From Lachnoclostridium phytofermentans (GTDB taxonomy: Bacteria > Bacillota > Clostridia > Lachnospirales > Lachnospiraceae), in NCBI RefSeq assembly GCF_000733755.1, contig NZ_JPOF01000002.1, forward strand, positions 248,001-312,000: a stretch of 64,000 bases of DNA, in the 5' to 3' direction. How positions within the stretch are numbered: the first letter of the stretch is position 1; each line of letters opens with the position of its first letter. Under the pieces are notes generated by a model. That model saw only the letters and a program-made list of their open reading frames with translations. It was not told the origin of the DNA and ran no database searches. Positions 8,374 through 18,000 of this stretch are shown piece by piece. The position numbers were made by a program, and so were the translations under genes.

Positions 8374-8411
8374 ACCAAAACGCCTTCCAGTATTCCAGAG
8401 GGCGTTTTGGT
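8374..8411. promoter_or_regulatory. Intercistronic hairpin before the DctP-type gene
   Basis: Perfect 11-bp arms ACCAAAACGCC (8374-8384) and GGCGTTTTGGT (8401-8411) with a 16-base loop. No T-run follows on either strand, so it is more likely an mRNA processing or stability hairpin than a terminator. On the minus strand it ends eight bases before the GGAGG of the DctP-type gene. Confidence 0.6.
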
Positions 8412-8506
8412 TCATAATTCAATTATATGAAGTATCTGGATAACTTTTACATCCATTCTATTCGAGTCAGAAAACCTATGGCTTATCTATTGTGATAAAA
8501 TTCTCA

Positions 8507-9565
8507 TCAAGGATTAATTACAGATAATACTGCCTCAGAATCCACATTATCTTTGTCAACAATGATTACACCAGTATCCACTTTCTTTTCTTCGACAGCT
8601 TTTCCATTGGATAAATCGAGTGCTGCTTTCACACCGTCATATCCCATGAAATACTGACGCTGTACTACAGAAACTGTATTATATTCTCCACTACGAATCA
8701 TAGTTTCAATCTCTGCAGAGAAATCAAAACCAACCATGGATATATCAGTTCTCTTTGCTTCTGTGATACCGGTAACAAATCCTACGGTAGAACCATTGTT
8801 AGGGCCAAAAACTGCCTTTAACTTTGGATAAGTTGTAATGAAATCCTGACAGAAACCTACCGCCTTACTGATATCGCCTTCGTTTACTTTAATATCATCA
8901 TTTAATACAGACCAGCTTGCTGGAGCATTTGCACTCCAAAACTCGTTAAAACCTTTTACTCGGTCATTGATTGTCTGAGAACCAGAAGCACCAACTTGAA
9001 CAGCAACCTGAGCTTCTTCTGTTTCAGAGACACCAGCTTTTCTCATTTGTGCAATTAAAGCTTCTGCTGCAGCTTTTCCTGCTTCTACATTATTTGTTAA
9101 AAATGCTGCGCTATAGTTATCGCTACTAATTACGGTATCAACTAATACTACTGGTATACCTGAATTATAAGCCTCTGTGATTGGTGCGTCAAGAGAAACG
9201 CTATCAAGTGGTGCTATAACGATACCATCTGCTTGAGCTGAAACTGCATTCTGTAATAAGGTTAACTGTCCTTCGATATCTGACTCAAGAGCAGTACCTA
9301 CTACTACAACGTTACATCCAAGATCCTTGCCGGCTTGCTCTGCGCCTGCCTGTAAAACACTCCAATACTGATTTCCAAGAACTTTAACAATGACATAAAT
9401 AGTTTTTCCGCTGTTGTCTACCTCGTTTGTTTCCGAGCCTGCCTCTGGTGCTTTTGTTGCAGTTGCTACGTCCTTGTTTCCAGTAGGTTCTGAGGACTTG
9501 CCACACCCAGTTAAACTTGCAACCATCAATGCCATTGCCATGAATAATGCTGTTGCCTTTTTCAT
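8507..9565 (-). CDS. Sugar ABC transporter substrate-binding lipoprotein (RbsB/MglB type)
   Basis: A 352-residue lipoprotein: signal peptide with lipobox LTGC (cysteine about residue 21), a Thr/Glu-rich linker, then a periplasmic-binding-protein type 1 fold (Peripla_BP_4). Recognisable elements are YVIVKVLGNQYWSVLQAGAE, QLTLLQNAVSAQADGIVIAP and GIPVVLVDT in the N-lobe, and VFGPNNGSTVGFV and SMVGFDFSAEI in the C-lobe. It should capture a pentose, hexose or related polyol outside the membrane and deliver it to the adjacent permease. It is the last ABC gene, 29 bases after the permease, in the unusual order ATPase, permease, binding protein. The ribosome binding site GGGAGG is strong. Confidence 0.9.
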   Translation of the reverse strand: MKKATALFMAMALMVASLTGCGKSSEPTGNKDVATATKAPEAGSETNEVDNSGKTIYVIVKVLGNQYWSVLQAGAEQAGKDLGCNVVVVGTALESDIEGQLTLLQNAVSAQADGIVIAPLDSVSLDAPITEAYNSGIPVVLVDTVISSDNYSAAFLTNNVEAGKAAAEALIAQMRKAGVSETEEAQVAVQVGASGSQTINDRVKGFNEFWSANAPASWSVLNDDIKVNEGDISKAVGFCQDFITTYPKLKAVFGPNNGSTVGFVTGITEAKRTDISMVGFDFSAEIETMIRSGEYNTVSVVQRQYFMGYDGVKAALDLSNGKAVEEKKVDTGVIIVDKDNVDSEAVLSVINP

Positions 9566-9594
9566 TGAATAATACCTCCCTTTTTCCCTTCGGT

Positions 9595-10647
9595 TTATTT
9601 TTTCATACCGAAAAATCGTTTTATATTGTCCAGATGACCACTCTTGTTAGCCGTCTGGGATGCTACCGCAATAAGAAGAATAAAACCTACAATCACCTGT
9701 TGCCAGAAGGAATTGACACCGTTTAAATTCAACCCATTACGGATAACGCCCATCATAAGTGCACCAATAATTGTATTTAAAATAGTACCTTCTCCACCAG
9801 AAATGGCAATACCACCGAGTACGGATGCTGCAATAGCCTCCATCTCATAACCATTACCTGCGGTTGGCTGTGCACTAGAAAGTCTGGAAGCAACTAAGAT
9901 ACCACAAATAGCTGCTGATAAACCAGAGATACAATAAGCAAACATACGTGTTTTTACTGCATTGATACCGGATAATTTTGCTGCCTCAAGGTTAGAGCCA
10001 CATGCATAAATCTGACGACCAATACGACTTTTTGCTAAAACAATACCAAGGATTACTGCATAAGTTAATGTAATAATTACACTGTATGGAAGACCATTTC
10101 CACCAATACGTCCACCACCTAGTATGTAAAACTGATCTCTTACTGCCTCGGATGGAATATCTCTTGCATATAATGGAGCACCATTTACTATAACGTTTGC
10201 CATTCCTCGGTAAACCCATTGGGTTGCTAAAGTAGCGACAAAAGGTACCACTCCTAAAATTTCAATAAAAAACCCATTCATAACACCGGTTAACAGCCCC
10301 ATACCCAAACATAGGACAATACATAACCAAAGTGGAAGTCCTGCAGTTAATAAACTTACCATAATAATTCCAGATAACGCCATGGAAGCACCCGCAGATA
10401 AATCGTTTCCACCACATACCAAGCAGAAGGTAAGTCCACATCCAATGATGGTATAGGTTACTATTTGCTGTAGCAGATTCTGTAGATTTCCTACTGCCAA
10501 AAATTTATTTGGATTTAATATGGAGAAAACTATAAACAGCATGATTAATATACCTAAGGAGTATATTGCACGCTTTGTAGCAGCACCTAATCTGCTAAAT
10601 GATGCATATCCTTTTGCTGTGCTTTCTTTTTGTTTTGCGATCATCAT
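9595..10647 (-). CDS. Sugar ABC transporter permease (RbsC type)
   Basis: A 350-residue membrane protein of the BPD_transp_2 family with about eight to ten membrane helices. Family markers are GCGLTFCLVCGGNDLSAG near residue 70, and the cytoplasmic ATPase-contact loop with YEMEAIAASVLGGIAISGGE near residue 255. It forms the membrane channel of the importer encoded with the neighbouring ATPase and binding protein. The start is the first of two tandem ATG codons (10647) with AAAGGA ten bases upstream; the open frame upstream overlaps the ATPase gene and lacks a site. It follows the ATPase after 19 bases. Confidence 0.9.
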   Translation of the reverse strand: MMIAKQKESTAKGYASFSRLGAATKRAIYSLGILIMLFIVFSILNPNKFLAVGNLQNLLQQIVTYTIIGCGLTFCLVCGGNDLSAGASMALSGIIMVSLLTAGLPLWLCIVLCLGMGLLTGVMNGFFIEILGVVPFVATLATQWVYRGMANVIVNGAPLYARDIPSEAVRDQFYILGGGRIGGNGLPYSVIITLTYAVILGIVLAKSRIGRQIYACGSNLEAAKLSGINAVKTRMFAYCISGLSAAICGILVASRLSSAQPTAGNGYEMEAIAASVLGGIAISGGEGTILNTIIGALMMGVIRNGLNLNGVNSFWQQVIVGFILLIAVASQTANKSGHLDNIKRFFGMKK

Positions 10648-10666
10648 CTTTTCTTCATCCTTTCTA

Positions 10667-12196
10667 TCAGTTAGCGGCCGATAAGGTTGGTGCCGGCTTG
10701 CCTTCCAGTTTGTTATATCCAGCTGCAAGATATAGAATCTGTTCTTGAGTTGCTGTCTTAGCATCTAGTTCACCATTGATTTCTCCCTGATGTATTACCA
10801 ATATCCTATCACTCATACCAAGAATCTCTGGTAGTTCTGAAGATATCATAATAATAGCTACCCCTTGATCGCTTAGTTTATTAAATAACTCATATACCTC
10901 ATATTTTGCACCTACATCAATACCTCTGGTCGGTTCATCTACAATCAATACCTTGACATCATTACAAAGCCACTTCGCTAACACCACTTTTTGCTGATTA
11001 CCACCGGATAGATTACGGCATAGCTGATGAATCCCCGGGGTTTTGGTACGTAATAACTCAACATATTTCTGTGCATTTTTTTCTCCTGCACGATCATTAA
11101 TGAACCCAAGATTACTTATCTGCTGCAAGTGTGCCATATTGGTATTGTATTTGATATCGAGCCCAAGAGCTAAACCATCTCTTTTTCTATCCTCGGTAGC
11201 ATAACCTATCCCATTCTTAATCGCCTGAATAACCGAACGTATTTTTACTTCTTTTCCATCCAGCCACAGTTCCATACTATCTGGACGATCTGCTCCAAAG
11301 ATACAACGCATCAATTCGGTACGTCCTGCACCTACCAGTCCGGATATCCCAAGAATCTCACCCTTTCTAACAAAGAAGTGATCTGCATTCACTTTTGTAC
11401 CTCGACGAACGTTTTTCGCCTCTAATACAACGTCTCCAATTGTTCTTTTATGTTTTGGATACTTATCCTCCAGGGAACGACCAACAATCATATTAACTAA
11501 TTCATCCATGGTAATTTCATTCAGATTTCTAGTTCCTATGTACTGACCATCACGGATAATAGTTACTCTCTCACAGATTCTATTCAGCTCTGCCATACGA
11601 TGGGATATGTAGACCATTCCAACCCCTTTTGCCTTAAGTCTCTGAATAATCTCGAATAATTGATCGATTTCTCTTTCCGTAAGAGTTGCTGTTGGCTCAT
11701 CCAGTACCAAAATTTTAGAATTAAAACTGATTGCTTTTGCGATTTCTACCATCTGTTGTTTAGCAACACTTAAATTTCCCACACAGTCATACGTAGAAAT
11801 ATCAATTCCAAGATCATCTAAAATTTTCTTTGCTTCTTGGTGCATCTTTTTATCGTCAATGAACAGTCCCTTTTTATGTGTTCGTCCGATGAAGATATTA
11901 TCTGCAACGCTTAGATGACCGCACATGTTTAGTTCCTGCATAATAATGCTCACCCCAAGTTCATGGGCTTTGCTGACGGAATCTATGACCACCTTTTCTC
12001 CCTCTATGAATATTTCTCCTTCGTCTGCCCGATATACACCGGACAAAATCTTCATCAGTGTGGATTTACCAGCGCCATTTTCACCAACAAGTCCTAACAC
12101 TTCACCTTTGTATACGTTCATTGATACCTTTTCCAATGCCTTTACTCCAGGGAAGCTTTTACTGATGCCCTCCATGCGAAATAGTTCCTCTGCCAT
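10667..12196 (-). CDS. Sugar ABC transporter ATP-binding protein (RbsA/MglA type, two ABC domains)
   Basis: A 509-residue duplicated ATPase typical of pentose/hexose importers. Domain 1 has Walker A GENGAGKST (38-46), a Q-loop in IIMQELNM, the signature LSVAKQQMVEIAKA, and Walker B KILVLDEPT. Domain 2 has a degenerate Walker A (GLVGAGRTELM), signature LSGGNQQKVVLAKW and Walker B VKVLIVDEPTRGID; the degenerate second P-loop is normal for this family. It energises uptake with the downstream permease and binding protein. The start at 12196 is set by AAAGGAGG about seven bases upstream. It is the first gene of the operon, just downstream of the YesN-type regulator, which suggests control by that system. 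Confidence 0.93.
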   Translation of the reverse strand: MAEELFRMEGISKSFPGVKALEKVSMNVYKGEVLGLVGENGAGKSTLMKILSGVYRADEGEIFIEGEKVVIDSVSKAHELGVSIIMQELNMCGHLSVADNIFIGRTHKKGLFIDDKKMHQEAKKILDDLGIDISTYDCVGNLSVAKQQMVEIAKAISFNSKILVLDEPTATLTEREIDQLFEIIQRLKAKGVGMVYISHRMAELNRICERVTIIRDGQYIGTRNLNEITMDELVNMIVGRSLEDKYPKHKRTIGDVVLEAKNVRRGTKVNADHFFVRKGEILGISGLVGAGRTELMRCIFGADRPDSMELWLDGKEVKIRSVIQAIKNGIGYATEDRKRDGLALGLDIKYNTNMAHLQQISNLGFINDRAGEKNAQKYVELLRTKTPGIHQLCRNLSGGNQQKVVLAKWLCNDVKVLIVDEPTRGIDVGAKYEVYELFNKLSDQGVAIIMISSELPEILGMSDRILVIHQGEINGELDAKTATQEQILYLAAGYNKLEGKPAPTLSAAN

Positions 12197-12269
12197 ATTC
12201 CGTCCTCCTTTCCTTTTGTTGTTCTTTTTCTCTTTTACTAATTTTCTCGGTGATCTTTTGTACAATATT

Positions 12270-12354
12270 ATTATAGTTGTGCAATTTTGTGATTCATAGC
12301 GCATAATTTTATCATACTTAGTACATAATTACTTTTCTTCGGGAAATTGCACAA
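12270..12354 (-). promoter_or_regulatory. Promoter region of the sugar ABC operon with inverted repeat
   Basis: A minus-strand TATAAT at 12270-12275 is a candidate -10 with no clear -35 box, as expected for an activator-dependent promoter. An 11-bp element occurs as an exact inverted pair: TTGTGCAATTT at 12277-12287 (plus), next to the -10, and its complement AAATTGCACAA at 12344-12354. These are candidate binding sites for the adjacent AraC-type response regulator; that assignment is inference. Confidence 0.45.
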
Positions 12355-12392
12355 AAAAAATACCACTTCACATTATAGAAATGGTATTTTTG
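12353..12392 (-). terminator. Intrinsic terminator after the two-component operon
   Basis: On the minus strand AAAAATACCA..TTC pairs with GAA.TGGTATTTTT around a short loop, followed by a run of eight T. It lies four bases after the response regulator stop codon and separates the two-component genes from the ABC operon. Confidence 0.85.
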
Positions 12393-12396
12393 TATT

Positions 12397-13233
12397 TTAT
12401 AACTGTTTTAAAAATCGCATTCGATACTCGGTAGGACTTTCTCCTGTGATTCCCCTGAAGACTCTTGCAAAATAATTGGAGTCAGGGTAGCCAACACGTT
12501 TCCCGATTTCTTTTACATTAACGTCTGGCTGGTGCAATAATTTTTTTGCTTCCTCTACACGGAATTCTTTCAGATAAGCGGTAAAGTTTTGTCCAAACTG
12601 TTGCTTGAACATCTTACAAAAATACGGCTCGGAGTAATTGATTGCTCGCGCTGCATCCTGCATGGTTATTTCTTTTCTATAGTTGTTTCTTATGTAATCC
12701 TCTACCATGGAGACTAAAACACTGAGTCTAGTTAGATTTCCTTCTTCTGGCTCTGCATAGGAGCCATCACTCTCATTCTCTATTGTCTGACTGGCCTCCA
12801 TGAAATAATTTTCTTCTAGTTCTCTCTGCGTATCATTCTCTTTTTCATTCTCACCTTGTTTATGAAATAAATGAAGTGCCTCTTCTACTACTCCTATCAG
12901 TTCTCTATCAGAGTATGGTTTTAAGAGATACTCCATGGCACGAACCGCAATTGCTCTTTTAGCATATTCAAATTTGTCATATGCAGTTAAGAAAATGATA
13001 CAAAATCCCTTCTTTTCCTTTCTCATAATTTCAGCAACTTCAATTCCTTTGATTCCTGGCATCTCAATATCAAGTATTACAACGTGTATCTCTGTACTAT
13101 GAAAGATTTGTAATGCTTCTCTCCCATTCTCAGCCTCTAATACCTCACAGCTTTCACCAAATTTCTTTTGTAGTGTTTTTTTGAGCACTGTTCGCTCAAT
13201 GAGTTCATCTTCCGCAATTAATATTCGGTACAT
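12397..13233 (-). CDS. Response regulator, AraC-type DNA-binding output (YesN family)
   Basis: A 278-residue cytoplasmic regulator. The N-terminal receiver domain (1-120) shows the acidic pair AEDE (7-10), the phosphoacceptor aspartate D55 in VVILDIEMPG, the conserved threonine in FLTAYD, and the lysine in LLKPY. The C-terminal AraC/XylS domain (about 175-275) has the helix-turn-helix pair (INYSEPYFCKMFKQQFGQ and IGKRVGYPDSNYFARVFR). The middle is a short acidic linker. It starts eight bases after the kinase gene and should be phosphorylated by it. The sugar ABC operon directly downstream is the likely target. Confidence 0.93.
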   Translation of the reverse strand: MYRILIAEDELIERTVLKKTLQKKFGESCEVLEAENGREALQIFHSTEIHVVILDIEMPGIKGIEVAEIMRKEKKGFCIIFLTAYDKFEYAKRAIAVRAMEYLLKPYSDRELIGVVEEALHLFHKQGENEKENDTQRELEENYFMEASQTIENESDGSYAEPEEGNLTRLSVLVSMVEDYIRNNYRKEITMQDAARAINYSEPYFCKMFKQQFGQNFTAYLKEFRVEEAKKLLHQPDVNVKEIGKRVGYPDSNYFARVFRGITGESPTEYRMRFLKQL

Positions 13234-13241
13234 AGACTTAA

Positions 13242-14720
13242 CTACTTCCTCCTCCCAAAGCTAACTTTGACTGTGGTGCCGCTGCCCGGCAAACTGTCAA
13301 CAGTTACCTCTCCCTGTTCATAATAAGCTGAAATTCTTCGATAAATATTACCGAGTCCAATTCCAACTCCTCTTCCTCTCTCTTTCATTGATTCCCTTAT
13401 CTGTTGTAATTTATCCTCCTCCATTCCAGCTCCGGTGTCCTCTACCAATATCGTTATGATTTCACCATCGCTAGTAATCTTAACAGCAACTTTACCTCCA
13501 TCCTCCTTCGAAGATAAACCATGAATGATTGAATTTTCCACCAACGGCTGAATTAAAAATATTGGCACTTCTATTTCGCTAGCCGTGACTTCACATTGAA
13601 TATCCCATGTGATGCGCTCTCCAAATCTCATTTTCTGAATATACATATAGTCTCGTAACACCTTAATCTCCTGGTCTAACGGAGTAAATGGCTCCGTAGT
13701 CCTAAGACTGTATCGTAACAGATTACTTAACGCAATTAGCATCTCCTCTGATACTGGTGCTTCTTCCATCTGAGCCATACGAGTAATCATATTTAGCGTA
13801 TTAAATAGAAAATGTGGTTTTAACTGACTTTTAATAAGTTGGAGCTGAGCGAAGGAAAAACGTTGTTCCAAATTGGCTTTTTCCAGTTCTTGCTGGTATA
13901 GTTTTTCCTCAACACTTCGTTTTTCTTCCAGTGTACGCACATAATCTTTGGTGGCATGTTTCATTTTATTAAAAGAATAGACCAGTTCCCCTATCTCATC
14001 TTGACAGCTCCAAGCTACATCCGGCATGGTAAAATCATTCTTCTCAATTCCCCTCGATACCTTAACTAGTTGAGATAAAGTTTGCAGAATCGCTTTTGTC
14101 ATAAGTCGAAACAATAAAAACAATCCGACTACTGCCATAAGAGAGATCACACTTAAAACATATGGCATCCATTTCAATAACGGTATCTGTTCCTCATAAT
14201 AATTTGCACTGCTGTCTATAACTTCACCAGTGAAACGTTTGGTATACATCTCTAGGTATTCCTGCATCTGATAGGTCTTATATAGCTCCGTAATATAATC
14301 CGGATCGTCAAAACCCATGATGATAAACTTATTTCTCTGTTTTTCATATACTTCATAAGAATTCCGTATGTTCCATAAAATCGCGTATCGTTCTTCTCCT
14401 ATCTGTTCATAGTCATAGTTCATAGTTTCCAAACGATTTTTCATATTCCTACAAGCCATTTGATATAAGGATTCATTCTCTTCCGTACGATTTTGAACGA
14501 GGACTGAAAAAGCATCTACTTCTTCTCCCATGGCTTCCTGTAATTTATAACTTGAAAGATTATCATCCATTAATTGCTTGACATTATCCACAAAGACATA
14601 CATTACTTTGACATTGAGTATTATCGTAATTACCATCATCAATCCTATAACACTGATTATGGTGTACATCTTCTTTTTCATGGATAGCTTGTACCAGTGT
14701 TTCATGAACCGCTTTATCAT
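13242..14720 (-). CDS. Sensor histidine kinase, YesM/LytS type
   Basis: A 492-residue membrane kinase. TM1 is at about residues 18-40, an extracytoplasmic sensor of about 140 residues follows, TM2 is at about 185-210, and then a HAMP domain. The His_kinase domain (PF06580 type) has the phosphoacceptor in QLKPHFLFNTLN (about H303), and the HATPase domain has the N-box LVENSIIHG and the glycine-rich VEDTGAGM and GRGVGIGLGN. It senses an external signal, probably a sugar or a sugar-loaded binding protein, and phosphorylates the next gene's product. A promoter is suggested at 14822-14850. The ribosome binding site is GGGGAAAG. Confidence 0.92.
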   Translation of the reverse strand: MIKRFMKHWYKLSMKKKMYTIISVIGLMMVITIILNVKVMYVFVDNVKQLMDDNLSSYKLQEAMGEEVDAFSVLVQNRTEENESLYQMACRNMKNRLETMNYDYEQIGEERYAILWNIRNSYEVYEKQRNKFIIMGFDDPDYITELYKTYQMQEYLEMYTKRFTGEVIDSSANYYEEQIPLLKWMPYVLSVISLMAVVGLFLLFRLMTKAILQTLSQLVKVSRGIEKNDFTMPDVAWSCQDEIGELVYSFNKMKHATKDYVRTLEEKRSVEEKLYQQELEKANLEQRFSFAQLQLIKSQLKPHFLFNTLNMITRMAQMEEAPVSEEMLIALSNLLRYSLRTTEPFTPLDQEIKVLRDYMYIQKMRFGERITWDIQCEVTASEIEVPIFLIQPLVENSIIHGLSSKEDGGKVAVKITSDGEIITILVEDTGAGMEEDKLQQIRESMKERGRGVGIGLGNIYRRISAYYEQGEVTVDSLPGSGTTVKVSFGRRK

Positions 14721-14821
14721 TGTCTACTTTCCCCATTCTAGTTTTCAATCCCTACGGTAAATTTGTTTCTACTAATACCCTATCTAATTTAACTATGTAA
14801 TCCTATCGTTTCATCGTCCTA

Positions 14822-14850
14822 AGTGTATCATACGATATTTTATTTTTCAA
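14822..14850 (-). promoter_or_regulatory. Candidate promoter of the two-component operon
   Basis: Minus-strand TTGAAA (14845-14850), a 17-base spacer, and TACACT (14822-14827), about 100 bases before the kinase ATG. Confidence 0.5.
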
Positions 14851-14940
14851 CATATGTGAAATTACATCAAAAAAACTCTACTTTTCTAATAATTTCTATT
14901 TTCATTACAAAAATTATAATAAATCAATAACAACTCATAC

Positions 14941-14991
14941 AACACAACCCGTAAACGTCATACGGAACGTATCTCGTCTACGGGTTGTGTT
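14941..14991. terminator. Nested hairpin after the SNF2 gene
   Basis: Perfect 13-bp arms AACACAACCCGTA (14941-14953) and TACGGGTTGTGTT (14979-14991) enclose a second hairpin ATACG/CGTAT. It lies 50 bases after the SNF2 stop on the minus strand. A strong T-run is missing, so the terminator role is likely but not certain. Confidence 0.55.
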
Positions 14992-15039
14992 ATTGCATAT
15001 GTCTAAAATATTCGCAATATTTTTTTCACTTATCATGAA

Positions 15040-18000
15040 TTAGGAAAAGATTTCTTCCAGCTCTTCTTTCGTTAGTGTATTGATAAATACTTCTTTTGAC
15101 TGGATAATAGCATCTGACAATTCCTTTTTCTTTTTCTGTAGCTTAAAGATTTTCTCCTCAATGGTATTCTTAGTAAGCAGCTTAATAACATGTACATTAT
15201 TCTTCTGTCCGATTCGATATACACGATCAGTTGCCTGCTCTTCCACCGCTGGATTCCACCATGGATCATAATGAATTACGGTATCTGCGCCAACTAAGTT
15301 TAGACCAGTACCACCAGCTTTCAAAGAGATTAAGAAGATAGACCCTTCTCCTGCATTAAACCGCTTTACATAGTCATTACGCTCTGAAATTGAGGTACTA
15401 CCCTCCAGGTAAAAATATGGAATCGAAAGCTTCTTTAATTCCTCCTCCATAATCTTTAACATCGAGGTAAACTGCGAGAATATAAGAATACGATGATCAT
15501 TTGCCAATGCTTCCTCAATAACTTCTAACAGCAATTCAAGTTTACCGCTTCCACCATCATATTGTTCTAAAAAGGTGGATGGATGACAACAAATTTGACG
15601 CAGTCTTGTAAGGGCCGCTAAAATCTTCATCTGACTTTTTTCAATGCCTTTTGTGGCAATCTCACTATAGATATCATTTCTAATTTCTGCTAGATAAGAG
15701 ACATATACTTTCTTCTGCTCTTCTGTCATCTCAGTTACTATCTTCTCTTCTAATTTATCTGGTAAATCATTTAGTACATCTTTCTTCATACGTCGCAGAA
15801 CAAAAGGACGAATTCTACGATTTAAATTCTCTAATGCTTCAGTATCTTCTTTTAAAATCTGTTTTTCATATTGATTTACAAACTTTGAATGTGTCATAAG
15901 ATAACCAGGCATGATAAAATCGAAGATTGACCACAACTCGGATAAGCTATTTTCAATCGGTGTACCAGTTAGTGCAAATCGATGAGAGGAATCTAATAAT
16001 TTCACAGATTGTGCATTTATGGAAGCAGCGTTTTTAATAAACTGTGCTTCATCTATAATCACTGTATGAAAAGTAATCGCCTGATAATGCTTGATATCTC
16101 TTCGTATCAGTGGATATGAGGTTACCAATACATCATAGTCTTTTATTTGTTCGATTCTTTCTTGTCGTTCTGCTGGGGTTCCAGAAACAACTCCCGCTCT
16201 TAGGTGAGGAGCAAAGGATTCAAATTCATCCAACCAGTTATAAACCAAAGAAGTAGGGCAGACAATAAGGAATTTTTTATTTCCATTTTTATCTTCTTCC
16301 AGAATAGAAGCAATATAAACAATGGATTGTAATGTCTTTCCAAGTCCCATGTCATCTGCTAAGATACCACCAAGGTTATTATCAGACAACGAACGTAACC
16401 ACTGATAACCTACAGTCTGATAAGGTCTTAGAGTTGCATCAATCTGTTTTGGTACAATATACTCTCGTTTGGCTGGACTTAAAATGGTATCAATAAGTTT
16501 CGTAAAGTCCTCATTCTTTTCTACATACAGATTACTGCCATTAAGGGCATCTTCCAAATAAAAGGCTTTATTCTTTGATAACTTAATGGGTTGATTCGTA
16601 ATGATTTTTGCAGACACATTCAAATCATCTAAGATATTTGACATTTTTGCAATTTGCTCATCCTCAAGATTTATAAAACTACCATCTTTTAAGCGGTAAT
16701 ATTTTTTCTTAAGTTGAAAGGATCGAAAGAGTGCTTTTAACTCCTCTTGTGGGATATCATCCGATTCTAAGTCCATCTCCAGCAAATCGATATCATTGCT
16801 AATTCTTAGACCAACCTTGAAGCTGCTACTATTTTTAATTCCTAACTTTTTAAATGAATCTGAATAATAAAGCGAAGCTACCGCTTGTAAGTCATGGATA
16901 CGACCAGTTAAGAATTCATAGATACTATTATCGTTCTTTAGATGATAGAATGTACTATGCGATTCAAAATCAAGTTGTTCCAGAAGACGCATCACCTCAT
17001 ACTCTTCTTCTTTATTACGAACAATGATAAATTCCTCACTTCTTGGGCTTTCAAAACAGTTAAATTCATAATCCCCATAACGGAACTTAAGTTCCGCCTT
17101 AATTCCACCATGATATCGGTCAAGATAAACACATGCCTGCATCGGTAGCGTAAGGTACCTACTTTTTAGACTCTCCGGTATCTCAATATCCATCGTTTCG
17201 TGTAATTTCGGTAATACTTCCTCTAAGAAGCGCTGTTTATTGTCTCCTAGAAAAACCAAAGGCTTTTTTTCGCGACCCAAAGTATTATAAAATGGTACAT
17301 AATTTTTAATAAAACGCTTGTTGGGAGTAAAAATAGACCCATTATAAAAGATTAACTCTCCACCCTCGGATAACGGGATGACGGGCTCTTTCTCTTTATA
17401 GTCAAGTAGTATACTGTCTTCATAGACATCTAATTCGTATGCGATATTAGGATTAGCATTGATATGCTTAACGTCCTCATAGATTTTTTGATTTAGCTCT
17501 AATCGAAAAGAGCTTGTACCAAGTAATGTAAGTAACTTTAAAAGCATATTTTTTGTTAGAATCATCTGATGCTTTGAGAAAAGTTTTGCATAGGAACTTT
17601 TGTCAACTAGCTCCTGTATTTCTAAGATTTCAATTAAAAACTCCATCACTTTTTTGGAAGTTCTATCAAACTCACTTTCTCCAGCAATAAATTTAAAATC
17701 TTTACCTAAAATGATGTTTTGATTGGTATAATAGTCGTTTAAAAATTTCTTTATCGATTGAACCTTATACATATGATTGTTTCCAGCATGCAACATAAGT
17801 AGTGCATTTTGAGAATCTTGGCGTAACATCGTTGGTAAGGTTATGGTTGGAACTATTCTAAAGATTTCACCCTCAGCATGAGTGTCATCTTGATTGGCAA
17901 AATAATCAAGAACTTGAAAAGCACGTTTTTCTTCCGGTGTTCTTGGTTCTTCCATTGTTGACTTTTCCTGATACTTTAATAAAAACAACAGCCCTGCTAC

